This document shows, in pieces, positions 25,782-35,900 of a stretch of 64,000 nucleotides of DNA. The stretch spans positions 248,001 to 312,000 of the forward strand of contig JAGALP010000003.1 of assembly GCA_017625155.1 (NCBI GenBank), written 5' to 3'. Both the position numbers and the translations under genes were made by a program. Below the pieces are notes generated by a model, which had not been told where the DNA came from, did no database searches, and saw only the letters and a program-made list of their open reading frames with translations. Position 1 is the first letter of the stretch. Each line of letters starts with the position of its first letter. This stretch comes from Paludibacteraceae bacterium. Lineage in GTDB: Bacteria > Bacteroidota > Bacteroidia > Bacteroidales > Paludibacteraceae.

Positions 25782-27284
25782 ATGGCAAACATCAATACTG
25801 CGGATATAGGATTTGAGAAAGAGATTTGGAAAGCAGCCGACCTCTTGCGTGGCAATCTGGATGCATCGGAATACAAATCGGTGGTGCTGGGCTTGATTTT
25901 CCTCAAGTACCTGTCCGACCGTTTCGAGGCGAAATACAACGAACTGCTTGCTGAAGGCGAGGGTTTTGAAGAGGATAAGGATGAATACACCTCCGAAAAC
26001 ATCTTCTACGTGCCACAAGACGCGCGTTGGTCGGTTATTGCCGAGGCAGCGCACAGCAGCGAGATTGGTATGGTCATCGACAACGCCATGCGCCAAATCG
26101 AAAAGGAGAACCTTCGCCTCAAGGGTATCTTGCCCAAGAACTTCGCACGCCCAGAGTTGGACAAACGCCGTTTGGGCGATGTGGTGGACCTCTTCACCAA
26201 TATCCAAATGCGCGAGCAGGGTGACACCAAAGACATCTTAGGTCGTACCTACGAGTACTGCCTCTCTAAGTTCGCCGAGGCAGAAGGCAAACTCGCGGGC
26301 GAGTTCTACACGCCTGCATGTATTGTTCGCACATTGGTAGAGGTGTTGCAGCCCTACCACGGTCGTGTCTATGACCCTGCTTGTGGCTCTGGCGGTATGT
26401 TTGTGCAGTCGGCTAAGTTCATCCAACGCCACCAAGGCAATATCAACGATATCTCTGTTTTTGGTCAAGATAGCAACCCTACCACATGGAAGATGGCGCA
26501 GATGAACCTCGCTATCCGTGGCATTGAGGCAGACCTCGGTAAGTTCAATGCCGACACTTTCTTCGATGACCAACACCCTACGCTGAAAGCCGACTTTGTA
26601 ATGGCTAACCCTCCTTTCAACCTCAGCGATTGGGGCGGTAACCGTTTGACAGGCGATGTGCGTTGGAAGTATGGCACGCCCCCTGATGGCAATGCCAACT
26701 TCGCATGGATTCAGCATATCATCCACCACCTCGCCCCTTCGGGTCGTGCAGGCGTGGTGCTGGCTAATGGCTCACTCTCCAGCCAGACTGGTGGCGAGGG
26801 CGATATACGCCAACGACTGGTAGAAGCCGACTTGGTGGACTGTATCATTGCTATGCCTTCGCAGCTGTTCTATACCACAGGTATTCCTGTGTCAATCTGG
26901 TTCTTCAACCGCCACAAACAGCAGCAGGGCAAAACGCTTTTTATTGACGCGCGCGAGATGGGTACTATGGTTACGCGCAAGCTCCGCGAACTGACCGAGG
27001 AGGACATCATGCGCATTGCCCAGACCTATCAGTCTTATGCCGCAGGCACGCTTGTGGATGAAAAGGGTTTCTGCGCCGTGAAGAATATCAAGGATATTGC
27101 CGAGCAAGATTACATCCTCACGCCAGGTCGCTATGTCGGTATAGCAGAGCAGGAGCAAGATGCCGAACCTTTTGAGGAGAAAATGACTCGCCTCACCACC
27201 GAACTCGCCTCCCTCTTCGAGCAATCTCACACCCTCGAAGCAGAAATCAAAAAGCAATTAGAAAGTATTGGGTATAAATTGTAA
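25782..27284 (+). CDS. hsdM: Type I restriction-modification DNA methyltransferase HsdM
   Basis: 500 residues. Helical N-terminal domain (GFEKEIWKAADLLRGNLDAS, LIFLKYLSDRFE), then the adenine methyltransferase fold with SAM motif VYDPACGSGGMF (about 194-205) and catalytic motif NPPFN (about 276-280). It methylates adenine at sites chosen by HsdS and completes the HsdM2-HsdS and HsdR2-HsdM2-HsdS complexes. Codons are G/C-rich like the chromosomal genes, whereas the next four genes are strongly A/T-rich, so the island is of mixed origin. Confidence 0.96.
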   Translation: MANINTADIGFEKEIWKAADLLRGNLDASEYKSVVLGLIFLKYLSDRFEAKYNELLAEGEGFEEDKDEYTSENIFYVPQDARWSVIAEAAHSSEIGMVIDNAMRQIEKENLRLKGILPKNFARPELDKRRLGDVVDLFTNIQMREQGDTKDILGRTYEYCLSKFAEAEGKLAGEFYTPACIVRTLVEVLQPYHGRVYDPACGSGGMFVQSAKFIQRHQGNINDISVFGQDSNPTTWKMAQMNLAIRGIEADLGKFNADTFFDDQHPTLKADFVMANPPFNLSDWGGNRLTGDVRWKYGTPPDGNANFAWIQHIIHHLAPSGRAGVVLANGSLSSQTGGEGDIRQRLVEADLVDCIIAMPSQLFYTTGIPVSIWFFNRHKQQQGKTLFIDAREMGTMVTRKLRELTEEDIMRIAQTYQSYAAGTLVDEKGFCAVKNIKDIAEQDYILTPGRYVGIAEQEQDAEPFEEKMTRLTTELASLFEQSHTLEAEIKKQLESIGYKL

Positions 27285-27287
27285 GAT

Positions 27288-27722
27288 ATGAAAGAACTAT
27301 TAGAAAAATTAATAAAGAAATCGTTAGATGATTTATATCAAAACGATCAGGATTTGCTTAAGCGTAAGGTCGCAGAACGAGATTTAACAGGTCTGTTCGC
27401 ACACTACTTTAGAAACAACATGAAGGATACTGCCATTGCGGAATACAATGTAGATTGTGAATATAATCGTGATGGTTACGGAATGAAAAACATAGATGGT
27501 ACTTTAGTTTATCCAGATTTTATTTTACATAAGCGAGGAACTAATGACTCAAACCTTTTGATCATTGAATTTAAAACATGGTGGAACTCAGATAATCGTG
27601 AAGATATTGAAAAACTAAAAGCTATGGTGAGTGATTGGTATCGCTATCAATATCAATATGGCTATTCAATCATTCTTAATCAAGAAAGGGATTCTGTAAC
27701 AGTAACTTGTGTTGAACATTAA
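27288..27722 (+). CDS. Small PD-(D/E)XK-like protein in the restriction island
   Basis: 144 residues. The core PDFILHKRGTNDSNLLIIEF continuing to K96 has Asp77 and then Glu94-x-Lys96, which fits the catalytic pattern of PD-(D/E)XK nucleases, with a preceding helical part (ERDLTGLFAHYFRNN). I do not recognise a named family. It starts 3 bp after hsdM and is A/T-rich, unlike hsdM. It may be a nuclease or a Holliday-junction-type protein that serves the restriction system; the sequence shows only the motif. Confidence 0.55.
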   Translation: MKELLEKLIKKSLDDLYQNDQDLLKRKVAERDLTGLFAHYFRNNMKDTAIAEYNVDCEYNRDGYGMKNIDGTLVYPDFILHKRGTNDSNLLIIEFKTWWNSDNREDIEKLKAMVSDWYRYQYQYGYSIILNQERDSVTVTCVEH

Positions 27723-27732
27723 GTACTATTCT

Positions 27733-28194
27733 ATGGACGCATCTATATATCTATATATTGCCCAATGGGCAACAATTTTAAGTCCGATTATTGCTGTTGT
27801 TATTGCAGTAATTACTACTTATGTCAATGGCAGAGACAATAGACGGGCTATTGAGAGAATTTCCGCAGAAGCACGTCGACAAGCAGCAGAAACTAACCGA
27901 TTAACAAGAACTTCATTATCATTGGCTATAGAACAATTTCGCTTGGACTTGTATAAATCCAATAGTCGGCTATGTGAAGTCAATCGAAAAATTTATGAAG
28001 TTGAGCAAGAAAGGTCAAGTGTTTATCCTTCTTCATATAATTTTGACAACAGAGAGGCAAGATTATCTCCATTAAAAAAAGAACAAAAGTATCTTCAAGA
28101 ACACCAACAACAATTAAAAAGAGTTATAGCTTCTTGTGAGCATGCTATAAATCAAATCACTATTGAAGGGAAACAATCAGGAATTATTGGTTAA
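27733..28194 (+). CDS. Single-pass membrane protein with coiled coil
   Basis: 153 residues from ATG 27733 (a TTG in frame at 27709 overlaps the preceding gene and is less likely). One membrane helix near the N-terminus (about 8-32) followed by a long helical region rich in Arg, Glu and Gln (about 35-145). No family recognised. It lies between the PD-(D/E)XK-like gene and hsdS, 1 bp before the latter, so it is cotranscribed with the restriction genes. Confidence 0.6.
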   Translation: MDASIYLYIAQWATILSPIIAVVIAVITTYVNGRDNRRAIERISAEARRQAAETNRLTRTSLSLAIEQFRLDLYKSNSRLCEVNRKIYEVEQERSSVYPSSYNFDNREARLSPLKKEQKYLQEHQQQLKRVIASCEHAINQITIEGKQSGIIG

Positions 28195-28195
28195 G

Positions 28196-29395
28196 ATGAA
28201 TAAATGGAAGACATATAGACTTGGAGAGATTTGCGATTTAGTTGCTGGATTTGCATTCAAGAGTAATCATTTTGGCAACTATGCAAATCAAGTGATTAAA
28301 ATCGCAGACATTCAACCCCCAATTGTAAAAAAAGAATTGATGGGAGTTGATTTATCTACATATGATACTAACAAACTAAAGAAATATATTGTTTCAAAAG
28401 GTGATTTTGTTTTAGCCATGACAGGTGCAACTATAGGTAAAATAGGTAGAGTCACTAATGATACAAAGGCATATATAAATCAGCGAGTTTTAACATTTAG
28501 ACCAAATCCTTTAATTATAGATAAATCCTATTTGTACTATTTGTTGAGTGTTGAAAAATTCAACAAGTATATATTAAATCATATTGATAGCGAAACAGCT
28601 CAACCGAATATTAGCGCAAATTCAATTGGCGGTTATGAAATCTCCCTTCCTCCTCTTGCGGAGCAGAAGCGCATAGCGGATATATTGAGTGTGATAGATG
28701 ATAAAATCGAATTAAATCGCCGTATCAACGCCAACCTCGAACAACAAGCCCAAGCATTGTTTGATGAGATAATGTCTTGTGAGTTAGAATATGACCTAAT
28801 TGCTAATATACCACATGTAATTGAGACTGGAAAACGACCAAAAGGTGGAGTGGCGTCTATAACAAGTGGGATACCTAGTATTGGTGCAGAGAATATTAAA
28901 GGTCTAGGTTATTACGACTATTCTAAAACTAAATATATTACTGAGGAATTTGCAACAACATTGAAAAAAGGATTTGTTAATGGCTATGAACTATTGATAT
29001 ATAAAGATGGAGGAAAACCAGGATACTTTATACCGAATTTTTCTATTTTTGGTAATGGTTTCCCATATAATAAAATGGCATTAAATGAACATGTCTTTTT
29101 ATTAGACTTTATGAACAAAGGTTATAATTTCTTTGCGTACTTCTATTTTCAACAAGAAAAAATTATGCGGTATCTTAATGCACAAGGAAGTAAAGCTGCT
29201 ATTCCAGGAATAAATCGCAATGATATTGAGAATATTTCAATTCCAACCATTCAAAATAAAGTAATACAAGATTTTTGTAGACAGACCGAAAATATAATAA
29301 CTCACATACTAAATAATGCATCTGAGTCGAGAAAACTATCTATTGTTCGAGATGCTTTATTGCCAAAATTAATAAGTGGAAAAATAAAAATATAA
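28196..29395 (+). CDS. hsdS: Type I restriction specificity subunit HsdS
   Basis: 399 residues from ATG 28196, 1 bp after the preceding stop. Two target-recognition domains (about 1-155 and 205-355) are each followed by a conserved helix (LPPLAEQKRIADILSVIDDK, about 155-200, and SESRKLSIVRDALLPKLISG at the end). It chooses the two halves of the bipartite DNA site. The DNA for the first conserved helix is G/C-rich and chromosome-like, while both recognition domains are about two-thirds A/T; this mosaic suggests domain exchange by recombination. Confidence 0.93.
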   Translation: MNKWKTYRLGEICDLVAGFAFKSNHFGNYANQVIKIADIQPPIVKKELMGVDLSTYDTNKLKKYIVSKGDFVLAMTGATIGKIGRVTNDTKAYINQRVLTFRPNPLIIDKSYLYYLLSVEKFNKYILNHIDSETAQPNISANSIGGYEISLPPLAEQKRIADILSVIDDKIELNRRINANLEQQAQALFDEIMSCELEYDLIANIPHVIETGKRPKGGVASITSGIPSIGAENIKGLGYYDYSKTKYITEEFATTLKKGFVNGYELLIYKDGGKPGYFIPNFSIFGNGFPYNKMALNEHVFLLDFMNKGYNFFAYFYFQQEKIMRYLNAQGSKAAIPGINRNDIENISIPTIQNKVIQDFCRQTENIITHILNNASESRKLSIVRDALLPKLISGKIKI

Positions 29396-29406
29396 TATAA
29401 ACTGAT

Positions 29407-31353
29407 ATGGAAACCACATTGTTAACAACCTATTCTTTACTTGGATATCTCAAAGAAAATTCAATATCCGAAGGACCTATTGCAGATTTATTTGTTCCAA
29501 TAGTCAAAAAGGCATTGTCGGAATATGCAAAAGAACATCACTTGTCAGAATATAAAGGGCGTTCGCTTGCTGAAATTCAGGACAAAATAAGATTAATTTT
29601 CTCAATTGAAATTCCTATATCTATTATTAAAGTTATCCTAAGTAATATTCAAAAGCAAATTAATGACGAACATCAATTTGTTTTATATAATGATGGAGCT
29701 TTCATAATCAAAAGTTACTCATTTGAGGATATAGACAATATCATAGAAATAGAAGAATACAATATCGCAAAATTACAAGAAAACTATAAACAATATTGTG
29801 ATGAAAATAATTATATCTGTAATTTTGACGAGTTACAATCTTTTATAATTTCTCAGCAAGTAGAATTATTTTCTAATAAAGAACTTCATTTCTCTGATAT
29901 CAATCAGCAAATTCCCAAATACATTCAAAAAGTAAAAGATAATTCTGAAATTTTTAATATAATAGCAAATATTTATTTGGGCAGTATTGTTGTATCGTAT
30001 ATGCAATTGAATATTACAAAAAAAGTAACAGATGCAGAATTGTTGATAGATACGAATTTCTTTATTAGCCTTTTAGACTTAAACACAGAGGAGTCATATT
30101 ATACTTGTAGTCAACTATTCAACTTATGTAAACAAGTAGGGTATAGGTTTACTATGCTATATAGTACTGTCAATCAAATAAAAATCTTATTAGGCAATCG
30201 AATTAGTGATTTTAATAACAAAAACTTCATTGGTTCTGTTAGAGGTGCAGATATTTTTAATGCTTGCATTAGGCGAAATTTAGATAAGACAGATTTGGAA
30301 AAGATTAGAGATTCTGTCAATAGAGAATTACATCAAAGAGGAATTGTTGTCATTAAAGAAGCACAAATACCAGATATTATTAAACAAGCTAAGTTAACAT
30401 CTGAATATAAAGACTTGCTTAAAAGACGTAAGAACAACGAAGAAAGTGCATTAAATGATTGTGTTGCAAAATTATATGTACAAAAAAATAGAGGAGCATG
30501 TATACAAGAATTTGTAGATGTTAAATGCTGGTTTTTGCACAACTCTCATACAAATTTATACCAAGAAAAGGAAAAAGAAGTTCATAAACGATATTCTATT
30601 AGTGCAAATGAGTTATTGGTTTTACTATGGTTAGCATGTCCTGCACAAAGCAAAAATCTGGATGTTAGGAGTATTGGTAAAAGTGGAATCATTTCTTATG
30701 TAACAAGATATCGCCGATCAAAAACGCCAAGTATTGATACATTAAAACATATAGCATCTCGCGCAAAGAAAGCACTTGCTTCTGGTATATTAGAAGAAAC
30801 AGACGTTTTTAATTTATGTGCTCGTATGGGCGAAGGTAGCCTATCTCAAGAAATTGTTGAGCAAGAACTCAATAATAACGCAATTGATGATGTACAATTT
30901 GCTGAAAACTTTAGAAAATTAGCATCTGAATATGAAAATGAAAATTTATTATTAAAAAAACAAATAAAGATCCAAAAAGAGCAGTATGATAATCAAATAG
31001 AATTGCAAAAAACTGAAATTGAAGAATTAAAAACAGTTGTAAGGCAATTAAAAAATAATGACTATCAGCGTAAAAAAGATGAATATATAACCAAAGGCAT
31101 TCGCAAGGCTCGTTGGGTTAAAGTTGGCATATGTGGAATAATCTTATTATTAGCGATATTAAATGTAATAAATAAACATTACGACATGTATGTTAGTACT
31201 CCTCTTGCCATTATCTCTAGCGTTATTTTATTTGTAGCTCCATTTTTACTTCCGCTATTTATTAGTTCTATTGAATATAGTGACTTATTGTTTTCTTCTA
31301 AACGTCTGAAAAAACGTTTAGAGAAAGATTTTGAACAAATGGAACAAATATAG
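29407..31353 (+). CDS. Large PIN-like protein with C-terminal coiled coil and membrane segments
   Basis: 648 residues, A/T-rich, 11 bp after hsdS. A helical N-terminal part (1-200) leads to a PIN-like core: LLIDTNFFISLLDL (Asp215), the strand-helix LYSTVNQIKILL, EESALNDCVAKLYV (Asp351) and DVKCWFLHNS (Asp371). Asn257 stands where many PIN nucleases have Glu. Residues about 500-560 form a coiled coil and two membrane helices follow (about 572-590 and 598-620). PIN domains usually cut RNA. No named family recognised. It may be an accessory effector of the restriction island; function is inferred. Confidence 0.6.
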   Translation: METTLLTTYSLLGYLKENSISEGPIADLFVPIVKKALSEYAKEHHLSEYKGRSLAEIQDKIRLIFSIEIPISIIKVILSNIQKQINDEHQFVLYNDGAFIIKSYSFEDIDNIIEIEEYNIAKLQENYKQYCDENNYICNFDELQSFIISQQVELFSNKELHFSDINQQIPKYIQKVKDNSEIFNIIANIYLGSIVVSYMQLNITKKVTDAELLIDTNFFISLLDLNTEESYYTCSQLFNLCKQVGYRFTMLYSTVNQIKILLGNRISDFNNKNFIGSVRGADIFNACIRRNLDKTDLEKIRDSVNRELHQRGIVVIKEAQIPDIIKQAKLTSEYKDLLKRRKNNEESALNDCVAKLYVQKNRGACIQEFVDVKCWFLHNSHTNLYQEKEKEVHKRYSISANELLVLLWLACPAQSKNLDVRSIGKSGIISYVTRYRRSKTPSIDTLKHIASRAKKALASGILEETDVFNLCARMGEGSLSQEIVEQELNNNAIDDVQFAENFRKLASEYENENLLLKKQIKIQKEQYDNQIELQKTEIEELKTVVRQLKNNDYQRKKDEYITKGIRKARWVKVGICGIILLLAILNVINKHYDMYVSTPLAIISSVILFVAPFLLPLFISSIEYSDLLFSSKRLKKRLEKDFEQMEQI

Positions 31354-31396
31354 TTTTTATGTGTCAAAAAATACTATACTAAGTATCTACACATTT

Positions 31397-31451
31397 AGCC
31401 CACAGAAAGCCCATAGATGTCCCACAGATGTCCTATCGTGGTCCCGAAGCC
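31397..31451. repeat. Five 11-bp units (AGCCCACAGAA type)
   Basis: Consecutive 11-bp units AGCCCACAGAA, AGCCCATAGAT, GTCCCACAGAT, GTCCTATCGTG and GTCCCGAAGCC. The array sits between the PIN-like gene and the promoter of the ATPase gene, and follows the same period as the other arrays of the window. Confidence 0.75.
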
Positions 31452-31530
31452 AGCAAGTCGCTTTTTCTATACCAAAGGTATATTAAGGATATACAAAAGG
31501 CAAGTATATATTGAAAAAACACAAAAAATA

Positions 31531-31562
31531 TTTGTTCATATCAAAATAATTCACTACCTTTG
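31531..31562 (+). promoter_or_regulatory. Promoter of the ATPase-hsdR unit
   Basis: TTTG at -33 (31531-31534) and TACCTTTG at -7 (31555-31562). The leader is about 80 nt and contains the three 33-bp-spaced repeats. Confidence 0.75.
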
Positions 31563-31564
31563 CG

Positions 31565-31642
31565 CCGATTATGTGATTTTTAGTACACAAAATATATCCG
31601 ATAATGTGATTTTTGATAATAAAAACGCAGCCGATAATGTGA
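31565..31642 (+). repeat. Three direct repeats with exact 33-bp spacing in the ATPase leader
   Basis: CCGATTATGTGA (31565-31576), CCGATAATGTGA (31598-31609) and CCGATAATGTGA (31631-31642). Each contains ATGTGA, an ATG followed at once by a stop codon. The third ends 6 bp before the ATG at 31649. The order and spacing suggest binding of a regulator, or ribosome capture on start-stop elements. Confidence 0.8.
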
Positions 31643-31648
31643 ATTATT

Positions 31649-32980
31649 ATGCTTAAACGAAAGATTGATAAGTATTTAGAAGAATGGAAAGCATCCGTTG
31701 ACAAAAAGCCACTGATTGTGAAAGGTGCGCGTCAAGTGGGTAAGACTGCTTCTATACGGTATTTTGGAGAAAAATACTACAACAACATCGTGGAAATCAA
31801 CTTCGCTCTACAACCCAAATACAAGCAGATATTTGCAGACGGATATGAGGTAGATAGTATCATCAAAAACATCACATTGCTAAACCCCACATTGGTCTTC
31901 GTGCCTCATGAAACGCTGCTCTTCTTCGATGAGTTGCAAGAATATCCCGATTGCGCCACCAGTCTCAAATCCTTCAAGCAAGACGGACGATACGATGTTA
32001 TCTGCTCTGGCTCACTTATGGGCTTGTACTATCAGCAGATAGAGTCCAATAGTGTAGGATACAAGACTGACTACGAAATGTATTCGCTGGACTTCGAGGA
32101 GTTTTTGTGGGCAAAGGGCTATGATGAGCATTTTATCAATGACCTCTATCAGCATATGGTGGAGCTCAAACCACTCAGCAATATGCAAATGGATGTTCTG
32201 GGTGGGCTATTCAGCGATTATATGATCTTGGGCGGTATGCCAGAGGTGGTTAATCGCTATATAGAGAGTGGACAGTTTAGTGGACTGCTACAGTTGCAAC
32301 GCCAACTATTGCAAGACTATGAAGAGGATATCACGAAATATGCAGCAGGGTTTGACAAAGCCAAAGTCTTGGCGGTATATCGACATATAACTACATTCTT
32401 GGCAGCTGAAAACAAACGCTTCCAAGTCACCAAGATTGCTCGCGGTGCGCGCAATAGGGAATATATTGGTGCAGTGGAATGGCTTGCCAATGCAGGAATC
32501 AGCAATATCTGCTACTGTTTGCAAACGCCATCGCTGCCACTCAAGGGCAACTACGATGCCAAACTATACAAGGTGTATTACCGAGATACAGGACTATTGA
32601 TTGCTTCGTTGGATGAAGAAGCGCAGGAAGACTTGCGTGCCAATCGCAACTTTGGCACCTACAAAGGTGCAATCTTCGAGAATATTGTAGCAGACATGTT
32701 GGCTAAACAAGGATATGACCTATATTATTATCGTAGCGAATCACCAAGTCTGGAGATGGATTTCTTTGTACGCGATGCCCAATCATTGATTCCAGTAGAA
32801 GTAAAAGCCAAAGACAATGCTACAGTATCGCTCAATCGACTGATTAGTAGCGACAAAGAGAAATACGATGACATTCAATATGGCATCAAGTTGTGCAATA
32901 AGAACATAGGATTTAATGGCAAGTTTTATACCTTCCCATATTTCCTTACCTTCCTCCTGCGCCGTTTCTTAAAACGTTAA
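31649..32980 (+). CDS. AAA ATPase of the DUF4143 family
   Basis: 443 residues: Walker A KGARQVGKTAS (about 25-35), Walker B LLFFDELQEYP, sensor region VICSGSLMG, then a winged-helix part and a C-terminal DUF4143 domain ending in a nuclease-like strand pair (MDFFVRD then LIPVEVKAK). Family members are widespread, often on mobile or defence loci, with no settled function. It has its own promoter and repeats and lies 12 bp before hsdR, so hsdR may depend on this promoter. Its G/C content is nearer to hsdM and hsdR than to the A/T-rich genes before it. Confidence 0.9.
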   Translation: MLKRKIDKYLEEWKASVDKKPLIVKGARQVGKTASIRYFGEKYYNNIVEINFALQPKYKQIFADGYEVDSIIKNITLLNPTLVFVPHETLLFFDELQEYPDCATSLKSFKQDGRYDVICSGSLMGLYYQQIESNSVGYKTDYEMYSLDFEEFLWAKGYDEHFINDLYQHMVELKPLSNMQMDVLGGLFSDYMILGGMPEVVNRYIESGQFSGLLQLQRQLLQDYEEDITKYAAGFDKAKVLAVYRHITTFLAAENKRFQVTKIARGARNREYIGAVEWLANAGISNICYCLQTPSLPLKGNYDAKLYKVYYRDTGLLIASLDEEAQEDLRANRNFGTYKGAIFENIVADMLAKQGYDLYYYRSESPSLEMDFFVRDAQSLIPVEVKAKDNATVSLNRLISSDKEKYDDIQYGIKLCNKNIGFNGKFYTFPYFLTFLLRRFLKR

Positions 32981-32992
32981 TATTGGCATACT

Positions 32993-35900
32993 ATGAGTAA
33001 AGATACCTTCAACGAAGCGAACTACGAGCAAGCGATTATTGAGCTCTTTCGTGACCAATTGGGATATGAATATATCTACGGTCCAGATATAGTGCGCGAT
33101 TATACCGAGCCACTGTTCCTCGACCGTCTGCAGCAGTCGCTATTGGCTATCAATCCTGCTCTGCCTGCTGTGGCTATTCAAGAAGCCATAGATAAGATTC
33201 GGCAAATCGACACGGGCTCCCTTGTGCAACGCAATGAGGTATTTACAGATTACCTGCAAAACGGAGTAGATGTCAGTTATTTCGATGGTGAAGAGCAACA
33301 CTCCGCATGCGTTCGACTCATAGACTACGACCACCCATTGCACAACAATTTTGTAGTGGCAAATCAATGGTCCATAGAAGAACATTCCGTGCGCCGAGCA
33401 GATATCATTGTCTTTATCAATGGTCTGCCATTGGTGGTGATGGAACTCAAATCACCCTCACGTACCGAAACCAATGTATCAGAAGCATACGCCCAACTGC
33501 GCAACTACATGCAAGAGATACCATCGCTGTTTGTCTATAACGCATTCTGCGTGATGAGCGATCTGGTAACATCCAAAGCAGGTACTATCACTTCGGGCGA
33601 AGACCGATTCATGGAATGGAAGACAGTAGATGGACAAACCGAAGACAACCACTTCGCCAATTTCCATGTGCTCTTCTGCGGTATGTTTGAGCAAGAGCGA
33701 CTAATCGAAATCCTGCGCGACTTCATCTGCTTCTCCAAAGAGGAGAAACAGAGTGCTAAGATACTAGCTGGTTACCACCAGTTCTATGCCGTGCGCAAAG
33801 CCATCACTTCCGTCAAAGAAGCCACTACCACCAACGGCAAAGGTGGTGTGTTCTGGCATACACAGGGTAGCGGCAAGTCCCTGTCAATGGTATTCTTTGC
33901 CAAATGCCTACAGCGTGCGCTATCTTCGCCTACTATCGTGGTCATTACCGACCGCACGGACCTCGACAACCAACTCTTTGGGCAGTTCAGCAAGTGCGCC
34001 GACTTTTTGCGCCAAGTGCCCGTACAAGCCAAAAGCAGAAAACACCTCAGCGAACTGCTGGACGGTATCGAAGCCAATGGTATATTCTTTACCACCATGC
34101 AGAAGTTCGAAGAGGGCGAAGAACCGCTATCCCAACGCAGAAACATCATCGTGGTGGCTGATGAAGCCCATCGCAGCCAATATGGACTCACCGAGACCAT
34201 CGACAAACAGACAGGCAAACTCAAGATTGGCGCAGCGCGTATGGTGCGTAATGCACTGCCAAATGCTACATATATTGGCTTTACAGGCACACCTATCTCC
34301 TTCAAAGACCACTCCACACGCGAGGTGTTTGGCGATTATATCGACATCTACGACATGACCCAAGCCGTCAAAGATGGTGCTACTCGTCCCGTCTTCTACG
34401 AGAGTCGTGTGGTCAATCTCAAACTCGATGAAGCCACCCTGCAACGCATTGATGCCGAATACGACCAGATGGCAGAAGAAGCCGAAGAGTACGCTATCGA
34501 GAAAAGCAAACGCGAACTGGCGCGCATTGATTCGCTGTTGGGTGCAGATGAAACCATCAACTCATTGGTAGATGACATCCTCACCCACTACGAAGATTAC
34601 CGCCAATACGAGCAGACGGGCAAGGCCATGATTGTGGCATACTCACGCCCAATAGCCATGAAGATCTATCAGCGCATCTTGCAACTGCGCCCACTGTGGA
34701 CAGAAAAAGTGGCAGTAGTGATGACATCGGGCAACCAAGACCCCGAAGAGTGGCGACCAATCATCGGCAACGATACCCACAAAAAGGAACTGGAGAAACG
34801 CTTCAAAGATAATGATAGCCCACTCAAGATAGCCATTGTAGTAGATATGTGGCTAACGGGCTTTGATGTACCATCGCTGTCCACCATGTATGTATTCAAA
34901 CCCATGGCAGGGCACAACCTCATGCAAGCCATTGCGCGCGTCAATCGCGTGTTCGGCGACAAGCAGGGCGGTTTGGTGGTCGATTATGTAGGTATAGCTG
35001 CTGCGCTCAAGCAAGCGATGAAGGAGTACACCATTCGCGACCGCGAGAACTACGGCGATACCGACATATCCAAAACAGCATACCCCGAATTTCAAAAGCG
35101 ACTCGAAGTCTGCCGCGATCTGCTACACGGTTTCGACTACTCAGCATTCTTCGGCACATCCGACTTGCAACGTGCCAAAGCCATCAGCAGAGGTGTGGAC
35201 TACTTGCAGGCTGCCGACAAACAAGAAACCAAAAATCAGTTTGTCAAACAGGCACAACTGCTCATTCAAGCACGCTCGCTCTGCCATAGTCTGCTCAGCT
35301 ACGATGAACGCCTACATTCGGCATACTTCGAGGCAGTGCGCACACTCATCACGCGCGTAGAGGGTAGAGGAAAAATATCCTTACGGGACATCAACGAACG
35401 CATCAATGCCCTGCTCAAACAGAGCATCAAGAGCGATAGCGTAATCAATCTCTTTGCTGATGTGCAAGAGGAGTTCTCTATCTTCGATGCGAAGTTCTTG
35501 GCAGAGATAGCACGCATGAAAGAGAAGAATATCGCTATTGAGATACTCAAAAACCTCATCAACGAGCGTGTGAAGCATTATCAGCACACCAACTTGATAC
35601 AAGCCGAGAAATTCTCCGAACTGCTAAATCGCTCACTATCCAACTACCTCAAAGGCATGCTCACCAATGAAGAGGTAATTCAAGAATTACTGCACTTGGC
35701 AAATGACATCTCAGAAGCAGAAAAACAAGGCAATGAACTGGGATTGAATAGCGAAGAAAAATCCTTCTACGACGCACTCACCAAACCCGAAGCAGTACAA
35801 GATTTCTACACCAACGAAGAACTGGTGGCGATGACCAAAGAACTCACCGACATGCTTCGCAAGAACCGCACCATTGATTGGCAGAAGAAGGAGTCAGCTC

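Noticed and set aside
31417..31656. 79-residue open frame overlapping the ATPase start, with 11-residue repeats
   Set aside because: The repeats follow from the 33-bp DNA spacing. The promoter lies inside the frame, so most of it would not be transcribed. A short leader peptide cannot be excluded but is not supported.
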